A stretch of 19,428 nucleotides of DNA from Bacteroidetes bacterium UBA1952 (lineage in GTDB: Bacteria > Bacteroidota > Bacteroidia > Chitinophagales > Chitinophagaceae). The DNA is taken from contig DDEO01000129.1 in NCBI GenBank assembly GCA_002336725.1, forward strand, positions 6,178 through 25,605, in the 5' to 3' direction. A program made the position numbers and the translations under genes. Below, one piece after another: positions 14,580 through 19,428 of this stretch (the stretch's first letter is position 1; every line of letters begins with the position of its first letter). Below the pieces are notes generated by a model, which was not told where the DNA came from, ran no database searches, and saw nothing but the letters and a program-made list of their open reading frames with translations.

Positions 14580-15551
14580 ATGTTTCAACTTCGGACTGCT
14601 ACGCCCTTTGTTTTGCTGGCCCTGAGCCTTTTTTCCTGTAAGAAAGAAGAGGCCAATACGCAAAACCTTTCTAACGTTGGCCCTTACGCTACCCTGCCCG
14701 CTACGCTCAAGACTTTTGCGGAGCCGGTGCAAATTATCAATGTAGATGCCGATAGCGGTGGCTCCTATAAGCTGCCCGACGGCGCTCGGTTCTGGATTCC
14801 GAAATACGCCTTCCGCACGCCCGACGGCGACACGGCTCACGGAACCGTACAGATAACCATTGCGCAATACAACGAGCGCAGCGAGATGATTTATAGCAAC
14901 GTGCTCACCGACAACACCGACACGGCAAGCACCGCTTCGCTCAACAGCGCCGGTGCATTCCTGTTTCTGCCGGCGCAGAAAGGCCTGAACCTGGAAATCA
15001 ATCGCGCGGGCGGAAGCCGGCTGACGGCTTATCTGCCCCAAAAAAATCTGCTCTCCGCCAATCCGGCCACGCCTGCGGCGCGTAGTTACATCGGTGCCAA
15101 AAACGCCAATCTGATTGGGGAAGTTACCTGGGTAGCCAACCCGCGCGCAATTGCGCCAACATATGCTGCCTTCGACACCCTCGCCTATAAGTTCGATACC
15201 GTGGGCTACCATCAGGCAGCCATTGCGTATAACTTCCTAAGTGGCAGCGCCACTGTCAAGTTCTCGATGAGCGGTGTGGATGGCCTGAACGAAAATAATT
15301 CCTTCCTGTATCTGCTTCCCAAGGGCATCCGATCGGTGGTGGATTTGGGCAATGCGCCCTGGCTCCGGAATCGCAACTATGCCGTTCAGGACCAGTCGAT
15401 GGTCTCGCTGGTAGGTGTGGCCGTTGTGAAAGGTCGCTTCTATGGGGGCATTAGTCCCAATCTGAAGCTGGAGAATGGCCGCTCCTATGGCGTTACCCTC
15501 CGCGAGCAGGCACCGGATACGTTCAAGACGCAGGTGCGCAATATTTATTAA
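14580..15551 (+). CDS. Putative outer-membrane or periplasmic lipoprotein, function unknown
   Basis: The 323-residue protein has a lipoprotein signal peptide ending in the lipobox LSLFSC (Cys20), followed by KKEE. The region from about 45 to 140 (GGSYKLPDGARFWIPKYAF, then HGTVQITIAQYN, then SAGAFLFLPA) resembles the beta-sandwich seen in many Bacteroidota surface lipoproteins. Those carry the pattern G-x-IPxxAF and then a V-x-I-x-I-x-x-Y strand. The remainder (about 150-323) is also beta-rich and has no motif I recognise. No enzyme signature is present. Substrate binding or a cell-surface role is a guess from the lipobox alone. It has its own flanking terminators and therefore appears monocistronic. 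Confidence 0.75.
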   Translation: MFQLRTATPFVLLALSLFSCKKEEANTQNLSNVGPYATLPATLKTFAEPVQIINVDADSGGSYKLPDGARFWIPKYAFRTPDGDTAHGTVQITIAQYNERSEMIYSNVLTDNTDTASTASLNSAGAFLFLPAQKGLNLEINRAGGSRLTAYLPQKNLLSANPATPAARSYIGAKNANLIGEVTWVANPRAIAPTYAAFDTLAYKFDTVGYHQAAIAYNFLSGSATVKFSMSGVDGLNENNSFLYLLPKGIRSVVDLGNAPWLRNRNYAVQDQSMVSLVGVAVVKGRFYGGISPNLKLENGRSYGVTLREQAPDTFKTQVRNIY

Positions 15552-15587
15552 ATCCTTTTCCGGGAAATTTCCGGAAATCAGCAGACA

Positions 15588-15630
15588 AAAAAAACAGCGA
15601 CGGGGCCAAAAAGCACGTCGCTGTTTTTTT
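15588..15630. terminator. Bidirectional terminator between converging genes
   Basis: AAAAAAACAGCGACG (15588-15602) pairs perfectly (15 bp) with CGTCGCTGTTTTTTT (15616-15630), with a 13-nt loop. It lies between the plus-strand lipoprotein gene and the minus-strand csbD and has tracts for both directions. Confidence 0.92.
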
Positions 15631-15652
15631 GTTTTGGAGCAGCAGGAGCGTG

Positions 15653-15841
15653 CTATCCAAGAGAGCGGATCCAATCCACAACTTCGTCTTTGGTCTTGCC
15701 CAGCTTTTGTTGCAGACGGCCCAGAAACTCATCGTCTTTGCCATCTTCGCGCACCAGATCGTCGTCGGTCAGGTCGCCGTAGGCCTGCTTCATGCGGCCT
15801 TTCATTTCATTCCAGTTGCCTTTGATTTCCAGTTTGTCCAT
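15653..15841 (-). CDS. CsbD family stress-response protein
   Basis: The protein is 62 residues from the ATG at 15841; a longer in-frame reading to 15922 adds residues unlike the family. [20 protein letters not shown] matches the CsbD start (nKxKGxxnqxKGkvKexyG), followed by YGDLTDDDL. It is a small, charged, soluble protein. In Bacillus the gene is under the general stress sigma factor; its molecular role is not known. It lies downstream of the cold-shock gene on the same strand but beyond a terminator. Confidence 0.88.
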   Translation of the reverse strand: MDKLEIKGNWNEMKGRMKQAYGDLTDDDLVREDGKDDEFLGRLQQKLGKTKDEVVDWIRSLG

Positions 15842-15903
15842 GATTGTTGGGGTTTGAAGGTTTTTTTGAAAAAGGATGTCTTCTGGAGATAGAAACAACC
15901 GTG

Positions 15904-15932
15904 CCAGACGCGAGCCGTCCATCTGCGTCTGG
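15904..15932. other. Leader hairpin upstream of csbD
   Basis: CCAGACGC (15904-15911) pairs with GCGTCTGG (15925-15932) across a 13-nt loop, between the csp terminator and the csbD start. It may be a 5'-leader structure; no function is shown. Confidence 0.4.
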
Positions 15933-15942
15933 GAATAAAAAC

Positions 15943-15970
15943 AAAAAAGCCCGCTTCAGGAAACGGGCTT
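15943..15970 (-). terminator. Intrinsic terminator of the cold-shock gene
   Basis: AAGCCCG (15947-15953) pairs with CGGGCTT (15964-15970) across a 10-nt loop. On the minus strand this ends in CGGGCTTTTTT. It lies 25 nt after the csp stop codon. Confidence 0.8.
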
Positions 15971-15995
15971 GTCTGTGTTGTTTCTGGATAAGAAA

Positions 15996-16280
15996 TCAGG
16001 CATCATACTGGTTGTTCATATCCGATGACGGCTGATCGGCATCCTGATGGCTGGCGTTTTGCATAGCACTTCCCATTCTGCGCACATTTGTTGCACGCGG
16101 ACCTTTCGCGTCTTCTACAATGTCAAAACTCACCTTGTCGCCACGCTTCAAGGTCTTAAAGCCATCCATTTGAATAACGGAGTGATGCACAAAAACATCT
16201 TTGCTGCCATCATCAGGGCGAATAAAGCCAAAGCCTTTGTCGTCCTTGAAAAATTCTACGGTTCCGGTAAGCTGTTCCAT
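15996..16280 (-). CDS. Cold-shock domain protein with C-terminal tail
   Basis: The 94-residue protein is a CspA-like nucleic-acid chaperone. The start is the ATG at 16280 ([20 protein letters not shown]); the longer ORF to 16367 adds unrelated residues. The RNA-binding motifs RNP1 (KGFGFI, 15-20) and RNP2 (VFVHHS, about 29-34) are intact, and the domain ends near RATNVRRM (about 69). A 25-residue polar tail ([20 protein letters not shown] onward) goes beyond the usual 65-70 residues; it looks disordered. A -7-like box lies about 40 nt upstream of the start. Confidence 0.93.
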   Translation of the reverse strand: MEQLTGTVEFFKDDKGFGFIRPDDGSKDVFVHHSVIQMDGFKTLKRGDKVSFDIVEDAKGPRATNVRRMGSAMQNASHQDADQPSSDMNNQYDA

Positions 16281-16319
16281 CTGGGGGGGTAATTTAAAAG
16301 AAGGGGTTGAAATTGAGAG

Positions 16320-16327
16320 TAAATGTA
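16320..16327 (-). promoter_or_regulatory. Candidate -7 box for the cold-shock gene
   Basis: On the minus strand this reads TACATTTA, one mismatch to TAnnTTTG. A TTG (in GGCTTGCC) lies about 21 nt further upstream as a possible -33 element. The predicted leader is about 35 nt, shorter than the long thermosensing leader of E. coli cspA. Confidence 0.4.
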
Positions 16328-16391
16328 TAAAGAACTTCCCAAAACAGGCAAGCCGTTCTTTGCGCAAGACACAGATTTTTTTGAAATTGCC

Positions 16392-16757
16392 CTAATCCTT
16401 CGGATTTCTCCTGACAATCAGGCAAAGACCTTCATCAAGCGGCAGCCAGCCATATTCATACACGAAGGTATAGATCTGGCCCTTTTTGTTCTGATAAGTG
16501 TGGGTATGAAAGGCAAAATCGAAGCCGGCGGCGAGGAGTTTCTGACGCGATATCTTGGCCATTTCTTCGCCCTCCTTAATGGTGCTTTCCAGAATGCGCC
16601 GGTTGCGCCGAAGCGCATTATTGATGTTGCGGACGTAGTTGTTGGCATCCGCATTCTGCCGGTTGTTGAAGGCATTGCGGCAATAGTCGTCGCAAAACTT
16701 CTGGTCGGAGCGCCCTTTGAGCGGCTTTTCGCACTGGCGACAGAGGCGGTTTTCCAT
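16392..16757 (-). CDS. Conserved Bacteroidota protein with N-terminal CxxC zinc ribbon
   Basis: The 121-residue protein has four cysteines in the N-terminus at C6, C9, C22 and C26 (CRQCEKPLKGRSDQKFCDDY, then CRN). These fit a small zinc-binding finger. Next comes a charged helix (NNYVRNINNALRRNRRILES, about 40-59), then SRQKLLAAGFDFAFHTHTYQ and a short beta-rich end. It has no signal peptide or membrane segment. Proteins with the same layout are, to my memory, conserved hypotheticals across Bacteroidota. Nucleic-acid or protein binding is an inference from the finger only. It is divergent from ssb. Confidence 0.75.
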   Translation of the reverse strand: MENRLCRQCEKPLKGRSDQKFCDDYCRNAFNNRQNADANNYVRNINNALRRNRRILESTIKEGEEMAKISRQKLLAAGFDFAFHTHTYQNKKGQIYTFVYEYGWLPLDEGLCLIVRRNPKD

Positions 16758-16822
16758 TTTTCTTAAACAGGCAACAACAGTGCGGATAGCCGCTTATCGG
16801 CTTCGCACAACGCATTGCCTTA

Positions 16823-16830
16823 CAAACATA
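16823..16830 (-). promoter_or_regulatory. Candidate -7 box for the zinc-ribbon gene
   Basis: On the minus strand this reads TATGTTTG, an exact TAnnTTTG match, 65 nt upstream of the ATG at 16757. TTGTTG lies 22-25 nt further upstream, a little longer than the usual -33 spacing. Confidence 0.4.
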
Positions 16831-17025
16831 CGAAAAAACTGCGCATTTCCGACAACAAACGGTTTCAAGCATTTGCATCCGAGAGTAAATGATAAACAAC
16901 CGACTCCGGCTTTTGCAGCATCGCATCTTTGCCTTGCAGTTCCGGAAATAAAGCGGGTTCCTTTACAACCGCACTGCACGAAACCAATCCTTTTTTAGAC
17001 GAACCTTTCTTAAAACAGACGAACC

Positions 17026-17370
17026 ATGAACACGCTGAAAAACAAAGTCCAACTGATCGGTCGCCTCGGCGCGGCCCCCGAAGTCCGCACCCTGCAAAAC
17101 GGCTCTAAGATGGCCCGGATGCGCCTCGCTACCAACGAATACAAGCGCGGTGCCAACGGCGAGAAAATGGAGCATACGCAATGGCATTCGCTCGTGGCCT
17201 GGGGCAACGAAGCCGAAATTGCCGAAAAATACCTGCAAAAAGGTGCCGAAATTCTCATTGAAGGCAAGTTGCAATACCGCGAATACACCGATAAAACCGG
17301 TGCGCAGCGGCAGGCTACCGAGATTGAGATCAACCACCTGCTGATGCTCGACAAAAAAGCCGTTGCGTAA
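17026..17370 (+). CDS. ssb: Single-stranded DNA-binding protein, short form without acidic tail
   Basis: The 114-residue protein is an OB-fold SSB. It opens with NKVQLIGRLGAAPEVRTLQN, continues through KMARMRLATNEY and EHTQWHSLVAWGNEAEIAEK, and has YLQKGAEILIEGKLQYREY. The protein stops at LDKKAVA. It lacks the Gly/Pro-rich linker and the acidic DDDLPF-like tip that recruits partner proteins. Bacteroidota often carry both a full-length and a short SSB, so this may be the short paralogue; a full copy would lie elsewhere. It tetramerises and protects ssDNA during replication, repair and recombination. The start is ATG with no clear Shine-Dalgarno. Confidence 0.9.
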   Translation: MNTLKNKVQLIGRLGAAPEVRTLQNGSKMARMRLATNEYKRGANGEKMEHTQWHSLVAWGNEAEIAEKYLQKGAEILIEGKLQYREYTDKTGAQRQATEIEINHLLMLDKKAVA

Positions 17371-17432
17371 AAACGCGCTGCTGAACGACACGGCCCGCCG
17401 GCGAACCCACGGCCCGGCACGTTATTTTCCGG

Positions 17433-17477
17433 AAAAGCCCCGCCCTCGTTTTGATTTAAAACGGGTGCGGGGCTTTT
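17433..17477. terminator. Terminator downstream of ssb
   Basis: AAAAGCCCCGC (17433-17443) pairs with GCGGGGCTTTT (17467-17477). An inner stem CGTTTT/AAAACG makes a long hairpin. It lies 62 nt after ssb, and between ssb and the converging gluQ, with A and T tracts for both. Confidence 0.88.
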
Positions 17478-17520
17478 GCTTTATCCTGCATTCCGGAACC
17501 TCATCCCCCGACCCGCCAGG

Positions 17521-18297
17521 TCAAGTCTGCTTCCGTATCAACGCCTTTGCACCCGCCGATTTAGAAAGCTTTTCGCCGTCTGCGCCCAGCAGCAACGGAT
17601 GATGCTCAAAACGGATTTCCCGGAAAGCGGACAGTCCCAGTATTTCTGCCAGATACGCCTGTGAGAAACTACTCAGGCGCAGGTCTTCTCCACGCACAAT
17701 ATCGGTAATGCCATAGTCCACATCGTCGGCCAGCGAGGCAATATGATAAGCCGGCAAGCCGTCGCGGCGGCGGATAACAAAATAAGGATTAAGCGCAAAA
17801 AGGTTTGCTTCCACCCACGTGTCCTGCTCGTCCCAAAATCCGCTCGTCGCATCCTCCGGCATTCGGATACGCCAGCTTACATCGGGTGCACCGAGCGGAA
17901 TATTCTGATGCAAACACGCGCCGGAGTAGCGCCCGTCTTCGCTGCCGGCTGCAATTTGAGCGCGCGAACAACGGCAGGCAAAAACCATATCCCGCTGCAC
18001 CAGCTCTTCTAAAAGCGCGCAGTAGCGCGGCAGCCGCAGGGTTTGGGAAAAATGCGCTTCGTGTTCCGCTGCGTTCTTTGGCCCTTCCTGCCAGGTGATG
18101 CCCAGCTCGTGCAGCGCGTCAAAAATATTCTGAACATATTCCGGCCGCACCCGTTGCCGGTCGAGGTCGTCTATGCGCAGGCGCAGCGCCCCACCCGCTT
18201 CGTGGCAGCGGGCCGCCGTGAGTCGGAAGTTATAGGCATTTCCGGCGTGGATAAAGCCAGAAGGCGTAGGCGCGAGGCGAAAAAAGCGGTTTTGCAC
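17521..18297 (-). CDS. gluQ: Glutamyl-Q tRNA(Asp) synthetase-like protein
   Basis: The 258-residue class I synthetase paralogue lacks an anticodon-binding domain. GluQRS activates glutamate and attaches it to queuosine-34 of tRNA-Asp. The HIGH-like motif is IHAGN (H17, G19, N20) and the KMSKS-like motif is KLSKS (243-247). The zinc site is C108, C110, Y124 and C128 (CRC...Y...C), which distinguishes the GluX/GluQRS group. Only 11 residues follow KLSKS, where relatives usually have several tens, so the C-terminus is short. The start is GTG at 18295-18297. It lies 43 bp after xth on the same strand and may be co-transcribed. Confidence 0.86.
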   Translation of the reverse strand: MQNRFFRLAPTPSGFIHAGNAYNFRLTAARCHEAGGALRLRIDDLDRQRVRPEYVQNIFDALHELGITWQEGPKNAAEHEAHFSQTLRLPRYCALLEELVQRDMVFACRCSRAQIAAGSEDGRYSGACLHQNIPLGAPDVSWRIRMPEDATSGFWDEQDTWVEANLFALNPYFVIRRRDGLPAYHIASLADDVDYGITDIVRGEDLRLSSFSQAYLAEILGLSAFREIRFEHHPLLLGADGEKLSKSAGAKALIRKQT

Positions 18298-18340
18298 AGT
18301 TGGATTTCCGGAAATTTTTGCAGGCGAAATCTGTCAGGGG

Positions 18341-19117
18341 CTACCCGAAATCCTCCAACTCCACCACGACCGGACAATGGTCTGAAAAATCAATATCGCG
18401 CAGATGAACGGCAGCCCGCAACCGCGGTATCAGGGCCTCCGAAGCGCAGACATAATCAATGCGCCAGCCTTTGTTTTGCGCCCGCACTGTGGGAAAACGC
18501 TGACTCCACCAGCTATAGCTGTCGCGCACATCAGGGTGCAGATGCCGAAAAGTATCCGCCATGCCGCCGCTTAAAAATTCATCCATCCAGACACGTTCTT
18601 CGGGCAGGAAACCGCTGTTTTTGGCATTGCCTTTTGGGTTGTGAATATCGGCTTCGCGGTGCGCGATGTTGAAGTCGCCGCACACGATGAGTTCCTGCCG
18701 CGTTTGGCGCAGTTGCGCTATCCATTCGCCAAATTCGCGCAGCCAGGTGTATTTATAATCCTGCCGCACACTTCCCGTCGTTCCGCTCGGAAAATACGCG
18801 TTTACAATCGTGAGCGGCCCAATATCGGTGCGCAAAACACGGCCTTCGGCATCGCTTTGGGCATGGCCGGTGCCGCCGGTGGCTTCGCAGGCAGCGCCTT
18901 TCACGAAAGTAGCCACGCCGCTGTAGCCTTTTTTATCGGCGCTAAACCAGTGGCATTGGTAGCCCAGCGCCTCAAACGGTGCGAGGTCTATATCGGTTTG
19001 CAGAGCTTTGACTTCCTGTAGGCACAATACATCCGGCGCTGCCTCCTGAAGCCATTCCAGGAATCCTTTTTTGAGCGCCGCACGAATGCCGTTGATGTTG
19101 TAAGAAATGATTTTCAC
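18341..19117 (-). CDS. xth: Exodeoxyribonuclease III (AP endonuclease)
   Basis: The 258-residue protein is an EEP-fold Mg-dependent nuclease that cleaves at abasic sites and removes 3' blocks in base excision repair. The family residues are present: N7 (SYNINGIRAA), E35 (LQEVK), Y109 (NAYFPSG), D148 and N150 (GDFNIAH), D221 (RIDY), and the final D246-H247 (SDHCPV). Length matches XthA/ExoA. The start is GTG (19115-19117); no in-frame ATG precedes it closely. gluQ follows 43 bp downstream. Confidence 0.94.
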   Translation of the reverse strand: MKIISYNINGIRAALKKGFLEWLQEAAPDVLCLQEVKALQTDIDLAPFEALGYQCHWFSADKKGYSGVATFVKGAACEATGGTGHAQSDAEGRVLRTDIGPLTIVNAYFPSGTTGSVRQDYKYTWLREFGEWIAQLRQTRQELIVCGDFNIAHREADIHNPKGNAKNSGFLPEERVWMDEFLSGGMADTFRHLHPDVRDSYSWWSQRFPTVRAQNKGWRIDYVCASEALIPRLRAAVHLRDIDFSDHCPVVVELEDFG

Positions 19118-19158
19118 CCGCCGAAAATAACGCCGGTTGCGTCCATTATACGTGCTCC

Positions 19159-19191
19159 AAACCTATAAGGTCTCAAAGACCTCATAGGTTT
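19159..19191 (-). repeat. AAACCTATAAGGT hairpin repeat, second copy
   Basis: AAACCTATAAGGTCT (19159-19173) pairs with AGACCTCATAGGTTT (19177-19191). The one non-match becomes a G-U pair on the minus strand, so the hairpin is complete in that strand's RNA. It lies 11 nt after the stop of the partial gene at 19203. It is the sister of 4183-4215. Confidence 0.8.
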
Positions 19192-19202
19192 TTCCTCCGC
19201 GC

Positions 19203-19428
19203 TTACCGCCCCAGCGAGTCGGTGTAAAGGATTTCCTGCCGGCTACGGCCCGGCGGTGGTGCAGGCACAATCTCTACCTCAAAGCGGCGGCGGCGCTTTT
19301 TCTTTTCCGGTTTCAGGGCAGTAGAATCTATCTGCTGCCTTTGGCTTTCCGGTATAACGACAACCGAGGGCGTATCGGCACGGCGCACCGGTTTGTCGCG
19401 CTTGCCCGTTTGCGCATGGGCAGCGAGG
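19203..19428 (-). CDS. Partial gene: small exported basic protein (5' end beyond window)
   Basis: The frame is open from the right edge to a stop at 19203, giving at least 75 residues. The first visible residues, LAAHAQTGKRDK, look like the end of a signal peptide (cleavage after AHA). A polar tail follows with a basic run (KPEKKKRRRRFEVEIVPAPP) and the end ILYTDSLGR. An internal GTG at 19388 could be taken as a start, but the signal-peptide-like residues upstream argue against it. No domain is recognised. Confidence 0.6.
   Translation of the reverse strand, partial: LAAHAQTGKRDKPVRRADTPSVVVIPESQRQQIDSTALKPEKKKRRRRFEVEIVPAPPPGRSRQEILYTDSLGR

Noticed and set aside
15842..15922. N-terminal extension of CsbD
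   Set aside because: CsbD family proteins start at [12 protein letters not shown] sequence; the extension covers a leader hairpin instead.
16281..16367. N-terminal extension of the cold-shock protein
   Set aside because: The Csp fold starts at [11 protein letters not shown], and a candidate -7 box lies inside the extension.

Overview
The window looks like an ordinary chromosomal segment of a Bacteroidota bacterium, probably Chitinophagia- or Saprospiria-like, with roughly mid-50s percent GC. The evidence is a topoisomerase IV ParE of the Bacteroidota type, the short archaeal-type prolyl-tRNA synthetase, a short SSB without an acidic tail, a FadL-like barrel, a lipoprotein, candidate TAnnTTTG -7 boxes, almost no Shine-Dalgarno signals, and several hairpin repeats of a type familiar between Bacteroidota genes. 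I see no phage, insertion sequence, CRISPR array or defence island. Genus-level placement is not possible from the sequence alone.

Layout. Positions 1-77 hold the 3' end of a tRNA and a bidirectional terminator. From 114 to 8097 everything is on the minus strand: trmN (tRNA-Val m6A37), tsaD (t6A37), an exported S41 protease with a PDZ domain, tilS (lysidine-34), a small TPR protein, a DUF2683-type antitoxin-like protein and proS. From 8205 to 15551 everything is on the plus strand: a Gly/Tyr/Asn-rich exported protein, a FadL-like outer-membrane protein, a 630-bp repeat-rich gap, parE, a signal-peptide-bearing Pmp3 protein and a lipoprotein. The right part is mixed: csbD, a cold-shock protein and a zinc-finger protein on minus, ssb on plus, then gluQ, xth and a partial exported protein on minus.

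How the genes relate. Five of about 21 genes act on tRNA, and four of those make or modify the anticodon loop (trmN, tsaD, tilS, gluQ). xth and ssb belong to DNA repair and replication, and parE to chromosome decatenation. csp and csbD look stress-related. The rest are envelope proteins.

The most notable signals are not genes. First, the palindrome TTCCGGAA occurs 33 times by hand count, where about 0.3 is expected. It appears in all reading frames of genes and between genes, and eight copies lie inside trmN alone. This resembles the cyanobacterial HIP1 phenomenon. Second, a two-hairpin intergenic element of about 50 bp occurs four times with paired, compensatory stem changes. Third, several other palindromic repeats fill the gaps. 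No new multi-gene system is evident.
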